Source: an uncultured Propionibacteriaceae bacterium (GTDB lineage Bacteria > Actinomycetota > Actinomycetes > Propionibacteriales > Propionibacteriaceae). Taken from it: a stretch of DNA of 11,633 nucleotides. How positions within the stretch are numbered: position 1 is the stretch's first letter; each line of letters opens with the position of its first letter. The stretch is from the NCBI GenBank assembly GCA_936941515.1, contig CAKZJI010000174.1, positions 1-11,633 of the forward strand, read 5' to 3'. Shown here piece after piece: positions 1-6,983 of this stretch. The notes below the pieces were generated by a model. It did no database searches and was not told the DNA's origin. It saw only the letters and a list, made by a program, of their open reading frames with translations. A program made the position numbers and the translations under genes.

Positions 1-445
1 GATTCTGCGGCTCAGGAAACGGGATGAATCCCGTCTTTGCATATAGCTCGTGGGCATCTTTCGTCGAAAGCATAAAACGCCTAAGACCCAGCGGCCGGAT
101 GAAATCGACGATCACCCTCGACAGAGCGGTGCCGAGCCCACGGCCTCGTATCTCCGGCACGAGGTAGACATCGCACAGCCAACCCGATGTCACACCATCG
201 GTGACGACACGTGCATACCCGGCCTGCGTACCGTCCGGGCCATACAGGCCAAAGTTGATGGAGGCATCAGCTGCCCGCTTCACAACCTCAAAGGACCGCC
301 CCATTGCCCAGAAGGCATCTGTCGACAACCACTTATGGACCCGGACGAGATCGAGCCGGGAACGATCAGTGTCTACGACGAAGTCATCGCGCAGGTTCAC
401 TCTTAGGCGCGGACCTGATGTGATCACATTTATCTCAGCAGACAT
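1..445 (-). CDS. GNAT family N-acetyltransferase, 3' end cut by the window
   Basis: This is the first 148 residues of a GNAT acetyltransferase; the stop lies outside the window. The family moves an acetyl group from acetyl-CoA to an amine, and the substrate cannot be read from sequence. Residues 91-108 hold the acetyl-CoA pyrophosphate-binding motif A, visible as VPEIRGRGLGTAL, after the strand WLCDVYL. The motif B region follows, with a likely catalytic or supporting Tyr at about 135 (HELYAKTGF). The start is ATG at 445, with a purine-rich site AGAGGAAG 5 nt upstream. The gene shares strand with the VapBC genes downstream of it in the window but is separated from vapC by ~80 bp. It has no ribbon-helix-helix partner next to it, so a TacT-type toxin role is not supported. 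The family is clear; the function is open. Confidence 0.85.
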   Translation of the reverse strand, partial: MSAEINVITSGPRLRVNLRDDFVVDTDRSRLDLVRVHKWLSTDAFWAMGRSFEVVKRAADASINFGLYGPDGTQAGYARVVTDGVTSGWLCDVYLVPEIRGRGLGTALSRVIVDFIRPLGLRRFMLSTKDAHELYAKTGFIPFPEPQN

Positions 446-526
446 CGCGGCTTCCTCTCGCTGCTGGAGCGGACATTGAGCTAGAGCCTCACCCACAGTA
501 CCCACTTCGCTACCGGGGGGAGGGAA

Positions 527-934
527 TCACTCACGCGTTACTCCAGGTGCGATCACCTGGAGTCCCAGGGAGCGGGCCGCGTCGCTGAGCCTGCAGTCGT
601 AGGTAAGGATGGCAGCAGCATCAAGTCGCAGGGCTGCCTCCAGGTGCAATGCGTCAAGAGTCCGCAGATAAGGCATGGGCAAAAGACCTGCGCTGCGGTA
701 GACGGCCCGGTCAAGGGCGGCTAGCGCGACACCGTCGAGAATCCGAGTCACATCAGCCTGGTCGATGTCTTCCCTGACGGCGAGGCGACGCAGTTCGGTT
801 TCAAGCAGATCGCTGGAGACCAGCATGTCCGAGGATCCGTCAAGCCACCTCAGCACAGCGTCGCTCTCGGGCTGTTCGATCAGCAACGCCCCGAGGGCCG
901 AGGTGTCCACATAGACAACCCGCTGTGAGGTCAC
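527..934 (-). CDS. vapC: VapC-type PIN-domain toxin (ribonuclease) of the first TA pair
   Basis: This is a 135-aa PIN-domain protein, a normal size for VapC endoribonuclease toxins, which cleave tRNA or rRNA with Mg2+ held by a quartet of acids. The quartet is present: Asp10 (YVDTSAL), Glu47 (LLETELRR; Glu45 is an alternative), Asp94 (RTLDALHLEAA) and Asp113 (LTYDCRL), with Asp118 as an extra acid. The catalytic site therefore looks intact. The start is GTG at 934 and it overlaps the antitoxin stop codon (GTGA), so translation of the two genes is coupled. The antitoxin lies directly upstream, as in most vapBC operons. No terminator with a T-run is visible in the 80 bp before the neighbouring acetyltransferase gene. 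Confidence 0.9.
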   Translation of the reverse strand: MTSQRVVYVDTSALGALLIEQPESDAVLRWLDGSSDMLVSSDLLETELRRLAVREDIDQADVTRILDGVALAALDRAVYRSAGLLPMPYLRTLDALHLEAALRLDAAAILTYDCRLSDAARSLGLQVIAPGVTRE

Positions 935-1212
935 TGCCTATCCTCACGCAGGTCATCGAGAGTCCCGGTAAGGTTCTGCACGCCAGTCTTCCGCGCAATC
1001 CCCAAAGCCGCCCATCCGCCCTGACGCCGCGCTGGACGAACGATCCTCAGCGCGGGAGCAGGCTCCTCAAGCGGCACAATCCGTCCCACAGGAACCCCGC
1101 TATTGGTCAAGATGAAAGACTGTCCCCCACTCACCGCACGCAGCACCCGGCCGGACTCATTGCGCAACTCGCGCTGCGACAGACTCTTGATCGGCGACTC
1201 GGCATCACTCAT
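931..1212 (-). CDS. vapB: VapB-like antitoxin, Phd/YefM family
   Basis: This is a 93-aa antitoxin counted from ATG 1212. Its N-terminal half is a Phd/YefM-type DNA-binding and dimerisation fold, with the typical sequence SQRELRNESGRVLRAV followed by GGQSFILTNSGVPVGRIVPL. The C-terminal tail (about residues 55-93, ending GTLDDLREDRQ) would wrap the VapC toxin. A GTG at 1230 would add six residues, but it lies inside the palindrome I call the operator. The ATG at 1212 instead sits 8 nt after a TACAGT -10 element with no Shine-Dalgarno, which fits a leaderless actinobacterial mRNA, so I prefer it. Its stop overlaps the vapC start (GTGA). Autorepression by the VapB-VapC complex is expected from the family. 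Confidence 0.88.
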   Translation of the reverse strand: MSDAESPIKSLSQRELRNESGRVLRAVSGGQSFILTNSGVPVGRIVPLEEPAPALRIVRPARRQGGWAALGIARKTGVQNLTGTLDDLREDRQ

Positions 1213-1220
1213 AACATACG

Positions 1221-1239
1221 ACTGTAGCACATGCGCTAC
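1221..1239 (-). promoter_or_regulatory. Promoter -10 and palindromic operator candidate of vapBC pair 1
   Basis: On the minus strand, TACAGT (1226-1221) ends 8 nt before the ATG at 1212, the spacing of a leaderless -10 box. Overlapping it is a 16-bp near-perfect palindrome, GTAGC-GCATGT-GCTAC on the minus strand (1224-1239); its arms are perfect and its centre nearly so. A palindrome covering the -10 box is where an autorepressing antitoxin would bind. No good -35 hexamer is seen. Confidence 0.55.
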
Positions 1240-1340
1240 GAATACTGCATATTACCAAAATATATCTCCATCTACCGGAAGCCTGAAATCCCATTTAGCA
1301 ATGCGATTAAACCTCCTATTCTGGCCAAAGTATTGCTCAA
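1240..1340. other. AT-rich intergenic stretch between the two TA pairs
   Basis: About 100 bp, much richer in A and T than the surrounding genes, lie between the stop of the second VapC and the operator of the first pair. They contain AATA-CTGCA-TATT (1242-1254) and, on the minus strand, a purine-rich AGGAGG-like site not followed by any usable reading frame. I see no terminator with a T-run. The composition fits imported or decaying DNA. Confidence 0.4.
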
Positions 1341-1766
1341 TTAGGGTGATGACAACCCAAGCTGCTCCACTGGCTGTTTCGTGGCCTCGGAGATAGGATC
1401 AAAATCCTTATCAACTGCAAGCACCGTCAATCCTGCCCTCTCCGCCGTAGCCGCAATGAGGAGATCAGGGATTGACAGTGCGCGATGCTGTCCGCGATCG
1501 GCAAGCAGCATTTGCACTTCCCGTGCCCGCTCCTCCATTGTGGGCGTCAGGAATTCAAGCGGCATAAGCGATAGGGGCGGCATAGCGAACGCCTTCCAGG
1601 CGGCCTGGCCAGAGCGCGCGGAAAACCCCAATTTAAGCCTTGTGACCGTTGCCAACCGCACTAGGCCACGCCCGATGCGGCTGCCCCATTCCTTAAACTC
1701 GGCGGCTTGCTCCAGTTGCATCCGTACATACGCCGACTTATCGACAAGCCACCCCCTTACTGCCAT
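1341..1766 (-). CDS. vapC: VapC-like PIN protein of the second pair, catalytic Glu replaced by Lys
   Basis: This is a 141-aa PIN-domain protein of the mycobacterial-type VapC family, beginning MAVRGWLVDKSAYVRM at ATG 1766. That start overlaps the antitoxin stop by ten bases; longer reads to 1826 only run back through the antitoxin gene. Family landmarks are Asp9 (LVDKSA), Asp101 (SIPDLLIAATAE) and Asp119/121 (VDKDFD). The block that normally reads TRLE followed by G-[FY]-SAR here reads TRLKLGFSARSG, so Lys45 (codon AAA) stands where the second metal-binding Glu (GAA) is expected, a single G-to-A change. Just upstream, RIGRG replaces the common RIERG. The protein is otherwise full length and free of stops. 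It is probably nuclease-dead, and its antitoxin gene is frameshifted. The replacement is judged from memory of the family, not from an alignment. Confidence 0.85.
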   Translation of the reverse strand: MAVRGWLVDKSAYVRMQLEQAAEFKEWGSRIGRGLVRLATVTRLKLGFSARSGQAAWKAFAMPPLSLMPLEFLTPTMEERAREVQMLLADRGQHRALSIPDLLIAATAERAGLTVLAVDKDFDPISEATKQPVEQLGLSSP

Positions 1767-1983
1767 GCTGACTCCATGACATGAGGATCCGCAAGATCCT
1801 CGAATGCGGCTGCCGATCGACCCCAATCCTCCGCAGTCACCGATACGTCAACAGCAGGGGTCACAGTGTTCCCTTCAAGCCTGCGTCGCAGGAACTCGTT
1901 GCGCGACAGCCCAGGGAACACGCCTCGGCATCAAAGCGCTCAATGGCTATTTCGCTGAGACCACGAATGAGGACATCTGTCAT
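1757..1983 (-). pseudogene. vapB: Frameshifted ribbon-helix-helix VapB antitoxin of the second pair
   Basis: From ATG 1983 the reading frame gives MTDVLIRGLSEIAIERFDAE, a typical ribbon-helix-helix antitoxin N terminus, but then loses sense and stops at 1861. One frame over, the protein resumes as SRNEFLRRRLEGNT, continues through TAEDWGRSAAAFEDL and ends DPHVMESAWQ, with a stop at 1757-1759 that overlaps the vapC start. The span is 227 nt, one short of a whole number of codons. A single missing base near 1905-1912 (GGCTGTCGCGC where GGCCTGTCGCGC would restore LGLSRNEF) explains the break. The ribosome site GGGAGGTG lies 6 nt before the start. The rest of the gene is intact, so the lesion looks recent, or it could be a sequencing error. 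Confidence 0.82.
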
Positions 1984-1989
1984 ATAGTT

Positions 1990-1997
1990 CACCTCCC
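1990..1997 (-). promoter_or_regulatory. Strong ribosome binding site of vapB (pair 2)
   Basis: GGGAGGTG on the minus strand lies 6 nt before ATG 1983. It confirms the start chosen for the frameshifted antitoxin and contrasts with the leaderless first pair. Confidence 0.65.
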
Positions 1998-2002
1998 ATC
2001 CC

Positions 2003-2024
2003 GGTGATACCACATGATATCACC
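2003..2024. promoter_or_regulatory. Inverted repeat, candidate operator of the second TA pair
   Basis: GGTGATA (2003-2009) and TATCACC (2018-2024) form a perfect 7-bp inverted repeat with an 8-nt spacer, 20-41 bp upstream of the antitoxin start. A second palindrome, CACC-GT-GGTG, overlaps its right edge (2021-2030). Ribbon-helix-helix antitoxins bind such sites and repress their own operon. The placement just upstream of the ribosome site supports this, but no binding motif is known for this family member. Confidence 0.45.
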
Positions 2025-2041
2025 GTGGTGTTAAACACTTC

Positions 2042-2089
2042 TCTATGAAGATTCTATTGCATAGATAACTTAGAGAGAGAAAAAGTTAT
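2042..2089. repeat. Two nested short inverted repeats in AT-rich spacer
   Basis: TCTATG (2042-2047) pairs with CATAGA (2060-2065), and ATAACTT (2065-2071) pairs perfectly with AAGTTAT (2083-2089) across an 11-nt purine-only spacer. Together they fill an AT-rich gap of ~170 bp between the second acetyltransferase and the dead antitoxin. No T-run follows on either strand that would make a classical terminator. The role is unknown; protein binding sites or remnants of an insertion are possible. Confidence 0.4.
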
Positions 2090-2151
2090 TTGCGAACCAC
2101 TCGCCTGGATGACTAGACTGGTTAGAATTTACGCAAAAAGCTCTTTGAGTT

Positions 2152-2646
2152 TCATCGGCACCGCAGGTCTTTGAAATAGCGGGCAACAGGCCAACGCTGG
2201 TAACCACTCTGCTCATAGGCGGCCCTCGCGGATCCGTGTCCGGGATCTCCCCCCGTTTCCACCATCACCATGGCCATTCCCGCCTCCAGAGCGCGACCCT
2301 CACCATGCTTCATGAGTGCCCGCCCGATTCCTCGACGCTGAAAGACAGGGTCCACGGCCAGAACATAGATCTCGCCCATCGAGTCCTCCGGATGGACGCG
2401 GGTACACACCCACCCCGCCGTCACCCCATCGGCGAACGCTACATCGACAGATTCCGGCTCATCATCAAGCACGCGCCCCAGGTCCAGGATTTGCCGCTGT
2501 CTCCAGCCATCCGGATAGAAGGCGTCGTAGACGAAGCCTGGCACAGAATCCCTCATCTGCGGGAACACCGACTCCCATGCACGCAGGGCAAGATCAAGCG
2601 CCGCCTGACGCATTGATGGGTCATATCTAGCAATGCGTAGATTCAT
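2152..2646 (-). CDS. GNAT family N-acetyltransferase
   Basis: This is a 164-aa complete GNAT acetyltransferase. Motif A is well formed: the strand EIYVLAVDP (92-100) leads to FQRRGIGRAL (102-111), the acetyl-CoA pyrophosphate loop. Motif B holds SARAAYEQSGY (139-149), with Tyr144 in the position that often acts as general acid. The N-terminal region (WESVFPQMRDSVPGF, and an acidic stretch DDEPESVDVAF) is the variable acceptor side and gives no clear substrate. The start is ATG 2646, after a loose purine stretch (GAGAGAAG) about 10 nt upstream. It overlaps by four bases (ATGA) the stop of a doubtful small ORF. The gene shares strand with ychF and may be cotranscribed with it, since no terminator is visible in the 216-bp gap. 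Confidence 0.85.
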   Translation of the reverse strand: MNLRIARYDPSMRQAALDLALRAWESVFPQMRDSVPGFVYDAFYPDGWRQRQILDLGRVLDDEPESVDVAFADGVTAGWVCTRVHPEDSMGEIYVLAVDPVFQRRGIGRALMKHGEGRALEAGMAMVMVETGGDPGHGSARAAYEQSGYQRWPVARYFKDLRCR

Positions 2647-2862
2647 GCATCATCCACTTCTCTCGATCCGAATGCAAACGGTTTCAGGAGATCTGTCATG
2701 TCGGTGCTGCGTGGAAAAAGCCCTTCCAACGGTGGATCTACCTGAGAGGCTTGGGAGAAGGTCGCTGGTCGCAGTCTAGCCATTGTGCCTCTGACGGCAG
2801 CGAACTGGCCGGCTGGGGCCTGCCGTTGCCGACCAGGCACCCTGCGGCTGTCGTCAGATGTT

Positions 2863-2870
<8 letters not shown>
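2643..2870 (-). CDS. Doubtful 75-aa ORF between ychF and the acetyltransferase
   Basis: The frame begins in ATGTGTGA, which overlaps the ychF stop, and ends in ATGA, which overlaps the acetyltransferase start, so both junctions have the form of coupled translation. The encoded protein has no family I recognise. It is Arg/Pro/Gln-rich in its first 29 residues and more ordinary from an internal ATG (MARLRPATF at 2783) to FAFGSREVDDA. It fills the only sizeable gap between its neighbours. The overlaps could be chance in a GC-rich genome, and codon usage is not convincing. A 46-aa product from the internal start, or an untranslated spacer, are alternatives. Confidence 0.28.
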
Positions 2871-3936
<1,066 letters not shown>

Positions 3937-3944
3937 GGGCGAAG

Positions 3945-3950
3945 AGTCTA
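3945..3950 (-). promoter_or_regulatory. -10 element of the leaderless ychF promoter
   Basis: TAGACT on the minus strand matches TANNNT and ends 8 nt before the GTG start. No Shine-Dalgarno lies in between, so transcription should begin at or next to the start codon. No convincing -35 hexamer is seen 16-19 nt upstream. Confidence 0.45.
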
Positions 3951-4007
3951 CGGCACCTTGCTCCTGCTGGCCTCATCCCACGAAGTGGACTTTTAGTTAC
4001 GAACCCC

Positions 4008-4037
4008 TTGCGTTTCTCAAATCATCAGGGTTAGGCT
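4008..4037 (+). promoter_or_regulatory. Sigma-70-type promoter reading towards a leaderless GTG
   Basis: TTGCGT (4008-4013), an 18-nt spacer, TAGGCT (4032-4037) and 7 nt lead to GTG at 4045. The spacing is right for both promoter recognition and a leaderless transcript starting at the GTG. The -10 lies inside the DtxR-like box, so an iron-loaded repressor would block it. Confidence 0.5.
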
Positions 4038-4044
4038 TACCTCA
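4026..4044 (+). promoter_or_regulatory. DtxR/IdeR-type iron box
   Basis: The 19-mer agrees with the DtxR/IdeR consensus (TTAGGTTAGGCTAACCTAA) at 14 positions by my hand alignment, including the core TTAGGC and the right arm TACCT. DtxR-family regulators bind such boxes with Fe(II) and repress siderophore uptake genes. The box covers the -10 element and ends directly at the GTG start of the permease-like remnant, a textbook repressing position. Confidence 0.55.
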
Positions 4045-4200
4045 GTGACCGACTTGTTCGTCACAGGTGTTCAGGACCACCGATCAGCGCTGTTGCCACG
4101 AGCGCTTCGCAGGCCCGCCGCACCAGCCTTACTCTCCTTGGGCTGGATGACGGCGGGTCTGCTCCTTATTTCTCCCTTGCCTCGTCGCCGCTGCGGGCGG
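4045..4200 (+). pseudogene. 5' stump of a FecCD-type iron-siderophore ABC permease (candidate)
   Basis: Beginning at the leaderless GTG, the frame reads VTDLFVTGVQDHRSALLPRA, then basic residues, then a hydrophobic segment (LLSLGWMTAGLLLIS, about residues 29-43) like the first membrane helix of FecCD-family siderophore permeases, where a short polar leader and an LLPRALRR-like stretch precede helix 1. After that the sense fades (PLPRRRCGRD), and the open frame runs antisense into the 3' end of the aminopeptidase gene, where it means nothing. A permease is ~340 aa, so nearly all of it is gone. The iron box and promoter directly upstream are the strongest reason to read it this way. It could instead be a chance short frame, and the family call rests on a single helix and leader. 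Confidence 0.38.
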
Positions 4201-4204
4201 GACC

Positions 4205-5503
4205 TCACCCCAGCAGGTAGGCGCGCAGCGCGCGGGCCAGCATGTTCGGATCCTCCGCTCCGCAGAGCTCGCGCACCGAGTGCATGGACAGTAGCCCTAT
4301 GCCGACGTCCACCGTCGTCAACCCCAGGCGGGTGGCGGTGATGGGTCCGATGGTGGAGCCGCAGGGGATGGTGTTGTTGCTCACAAAGACCTGCGACGGC
4401 ACCCCCGCCATCTGACAGGCGCGCAGCCAGATGGCCTCGCTGACGGCATCGGTGGCGTATCGCTGATTCGCATTGACCTTCAGGATGGGACCGCGGTTTG
4501 GCAGCAGACTGGCCTGGGGATCATGATGCCCCGGATAGTTGGGGTGCACCAGATGCCCGGCGTCGGCGGAGACGCAGGACCCGCGTGCGAAAAGCGCCTT
4601 GCGGGCATCCAGGTCGAGTCCGGCGACAGCGGTGATCCGCTCCAGCACGTCCGCCAGGAATGGGCCTGCCGCACCAGTGGAGGACTCCGAGCCGATCTCC
4701 TCGTGATCGAAGGCGGCCAAGAGCACCAGGTCGTCACTGGTCGGCAGGTCCTCGAATGCGACCAGCCCCGCGTGGGTGCTGGACAGGTTGTCCAGACGAC
4801 CCGAGGCGAAGAACTCACCCCGCAAGCCGAAGCGCGCGGGGCGCTGTGAATCATAGGTGAACAGGTCGTGACCCAGAACATCGTCGGCTGTCACCCCGGC
4901 CTGCTCCGCCAACGCTGTCAACAGTCCCGCCTCGGCGTCGAGGGTGAACACGGGCTGCATATGGATCTGGCGGTCCAGCGTCAGGCCGTCGTTGACCGTG
5001 CGATCCAAGTGGATTGCCAGCTGTGGCACCCGGGCGACGGCGTCCAGCCGCACCAGATGCTGGGCCCCGTCGTGCGTGACGATCCGTCCGGCGACGCCGA
5101 GCTCGCGGTCCAGCCACGAGTTGAGCAGAGACCCGCCGTAGACCTCGACGGCGATCTGCCCCCAGCCCCGGGAGGTGAACTGGACCTCTGGTTTGACCTT
5201 GAGCGCCGGGGAGTCGGTGTGGGCGCCCACAACCCGCAGCCCCGTTGAGGCGCTGATCTGATCCGGTTGCCGCCAGGCGATCACGGCCCCGCCCCGTGCA
5301 ACATAGAAGCGGCCCGCGCCGCTGGGGAACGACCCCGTCTCGTCAACCGCTGTGAATCCGGCGGCTGACAGACGCCGCGCGACGGCATCGGCCGCATGGA
5401 AACTCGTCGGGGAGGCCGTCACGAACGTGGCCAGGTCATCCAGGTGTGCAGCAGAGTTCTCGAACACGCCACCATTCAACACCCAGCCGCCGACAATTCT
5501 CAT
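4205..5503 (-). CDS. apeB: M18 family metallo-aminopeptidase (aspartyl aminopeptidase-like)
   Basis: This dizinc aminopeptidase of the M18 family removes N-terminal residues, often acidic ones, from peptides in the cytoplasm. With ATG 5503 it has 432 aa, the family's usual length. The five metal ligands are all visible: His95 (VGAHTDSPALKVK), Asp238 (GRLDN), Glu268/269 (DHEEIGS), Asp314 (VSADAGH) and His408 (LLSMHSVRE). Other family blocks are YGGSLLNSWLDRELG, HPNYPGHHDP and IPCGSTIGPITA. The frame stays open upstream to a TTG at 5596, but the extra 31 residues are Arg/Gly-rich and unlike the family. No Shine-Dalgarno or -10 marks ATG 5503, and a GTG a few codons further in (VFENSAAHLDDL) is an alternative start. 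The gene is divergent from rmuC, with ~125 bp between them. Confidence 0.93.
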   Translation of the reverse strand: MRIVGGWVLNGGVFENSAAHLDDLATFVTASPTSFHAADAVARRLSAAGFTAVDETGSFPSGAGRFYVARGGAVIAWRQPDQISASTGLRVVGAHTDSPALKVKPEVQFTSRGWGQIAVEVYGGSLLNSWLDRELGVAGRIVTHDGAQHLVRLDAVARVPQLAIHLDRTVNDGLTLDRQIHMQPVFTLDAEAGLLTALAEQAGVTADDVLGHDLFTYDSQRPARFGLRGEFFASGRLDNLSSTHAGLVAFEDLPTSDDLVLLAAFDHEEIGSESSTGAAGPFLADVLERITAVAGLDLDARKALFARGSCVSADAGHLVHPNYPGHHDPQASLLPNRGPILKVNANQRYATDAVSEAIWLRACQMAGVPSQVFVSNNTIPCGSTIGPITATRLGLTTVDVGIGLLSMHSVRELCGAEDPNMLARALRAYLLG

Positions 5504-5628
5504 TCCGGGGCGCAGCGACCGAGCGGACCCAGCGCCGTGCCGCCGCGAGCCCATGACCAGCCGGTGGCCGACCAACGACGCCCTCCGGGCCCACAAAAAA
5601 TGTCAGCGCCCTCTGCCACCCTGTTCCC

Positions 5629-6837
5629 ATGGACATCAACGTGCTGCTGTGGGCTTTGATCATGCTGCTGCTCGGCATGGTCATCGGGTATCTGATAGCG
5701 CGGGCCGGCGTCGCCTCGACGATGGCCCGCACCCAAGCCCGGCTGGACCTCGCCCTGGAACGCGCGGACACCACTGCCACGGAACGGGAGGCCCTGGCAA
5801 ACCAGTTCCGTGCGCTCTCCGCCGACGTCCTGGAACGGCAGACTCGGCAGGCCGACCGGGCCGCCGACACCCGGCTCGCCCCCATCAACGAGGCCCTCCG
5901 GCAGCTGCACCAGCGCCTCGGAGAGGTGGAGAGGCAGCGTGCCACGCTGTCGGCGGAGCTGCGGCAGCAGGTGGAGGGCGTCAGGGTCTCGGGAGAGGCC
6001 GTCCGCAAAGAGGCCCACTCGCTGGCGACGGCGTTGCGGAAACCGCAGATCCGTGGCGCATGGGGTGAGTCCAGCCTCCGCCGCATCGTCGAGATCGCAG
6101 GCATGGTGGACCGCTGCCATTTCGACACCCAGGCCACCTACACCACGACGGAGGGGCAACAGCTGCGCCCTGACATGCGGGTGTCACTGGCCGATGGCCG
6201 GGTGGTCTTCGTGGACTCGAAGGTGCCGCTGGAGGCCGTGATCGAGGCCTATCAGGCTGATGGTGACGCGGAGCGCGATGAGCAGCTGAGGCGCTTCGCC
6301 CGCCACGTCCGAACCCATATCGACCAGCTTTCCGCCAAGGAATACTGGAGCCTCGATGCGGGCAGCCCCGACTTTGTGGTGCTGTTCCTGGGCAGCGATG
6401 AATTCTACCGACTGGCCTTGGAGCAGCAGCCTGACCTGCATGAATATGCCGTCCGGCGCAACATCACCCTGGCAGGCCCGGGTCTGCTGATCCCGCTGCT
6501 ACAGACCATCTCCCACGGATGGCGGCAGGCACGGCTGGCGGAATCAGCGGCTGAGGTGGCCAGGCTCGGTCAGACACTTCATGAGCGCCTGGGAAAGCTG
6601 GGTGATCATTTCGCCAAGCTGGGCTCGGCGCTCAACACAACGGTCAGGCACTACAACTCAGCGGTCGGCACCCTGGAAAGCCGTGTGCTGGTCTCTGCCC
6701 GTCGGTTCCGGGATCTCGACGTGACCACCGCAGACATCCCGCCGCTGAATCCGGTGGAGACCAGCCCCCGCAGACCAGTGGCGCCGGAGCTGGTTGGTGA
6801 AGGGGCGGCCTCTGAGTTGGAGAACCCCACAGAATGA
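5629..6837 (+). CDS. rmuC: RmuC family DNA recombination protein
   Basis: This is a 402-aa RmuC protein. The family limits recombination at inverted repeats and has a nuclease-like fold, but its chemistry is not settled. Residues 4-24 form a single membrane helix (LLWALIMLLLGMVIGYLIA) that anchors it. A long coiled coil spans about 30-135. The RmuC domain begins at RGAWGE (142-147) and continues through RPDMRV (180), VDSKVPLEA (195-203), the PGLLIPLL block and the C-terminal HYNSAVGTLESRVLVSARRF (341-360). A Pro-rich tail of ~35 residues follows. The start is ATG 5629, which places the helix at the very N terminus as expected; there is no clear ribosome site. It is transcribed divergently from the M18 peptidase. 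ilvA follows after 146 bp with no strong terminator between them. Confidence 0.96.
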   Translation: MDINVLLWALIMLLLGMVIGYLIARAGVASTMARTQARLDLALERADTTATEREALANQFRALSADVLERQTRQADRAADTRLAPINEALRQLHQRLGEVERQRATLSAELRQQVEGVRVSGEAVRKEAHSLATALRKPQIRGAWGESSLRRIVEIAGMVDRCHFDTQATYTTTEGQQLRPDMRVSLADGRVVFVDSKVPLEAVIEAYQADGDAERDEQLRRFARHVRTHIDQLSAKEYWSLDAGSPDFVVLFLGSDEFYRLALEQQPDLHEYAVRRNITLAGPGLLIPLLQTISHGWRQARLAESAAEVARLGQTLHERLGKLGDHFAKLGSALNTTVRHYNSAVGTLESRVLVSARRFRDLDVTTADIPPLNPVETSPRRPVAPELVGEGAASELENPTE

Positions 6838-6983
6838 GGACGCAGCCGTCAAGCTCCGATGAGCACCGAGGCGAAAATGGTGCCTGCGACTGCATGACTG
6901 ACTCCCTGAAACTGGGACGCACATGAGGCGGCACACCATGTGTGGAGGTGCGGATCTTGCCCCGGCCCAGCACAATTGGACCC
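6838..6983 (+). promoter_or_regulatory. Region upstream of ilvA: palindrome, SD-like site and -10
   Basis: A perfect palindrome CACAC-CAT-GTGTG lies at 6932-6944. GGAGGTG (6944-6950) is followed 6 nt later by an in-frame TTG (6957), a second possible ilvA start. CACAAT (6971-6976) sits 7 nt before ATG 6984, the leaderless arrangement seen elsewhere in the window. A weak GCACC/GGTGC hairpin is possible near 6861-6881 but lacks a T-run. Confidence 0.4.

Noticed and set aside
1..934. GNAT gene near a toxin-antitoxin pair as a TacAT-type system
   Set aside because: No ribbon-helix-helix antitoxin is adjacent to the acetyltransferase. The neighbouring antitoxin is Phd/YefM type and is overlapped with the PIN toxin.
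2700..2790. CTCTCAGG motif on the minus strand, reminiscent of a glycine riboswitch
   Set aside because: The other conserved aptamer blocks and the pairing stems are missing, and the downstream gene is an acetyltransferase with no link to glycine.
5504..5596. N-terminal extension of the M18 aminopeptidase back to TTG 5596
   Set aside because: The extra residues are Arg/Gly-rich, unlike the family, and would make the enzyme longer than usual. No ribosome site supports the TTG.
5436..6159. Long minus-strand frames opposite the start of rmuC
   Set aside because: They are shadows of rmuC, whose membrane helix, coiled coil and RmuC domain are all on the plus strand.
6941..6975. Resemblance to the T-arm and acceptor end of a tRNA upstream of ilvA
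   Set aside because: The T-loop is not TTCGAAT-like, no matching 5' acceptor strand lies about 70 nt upstream, and no anticodon arm can be folded.
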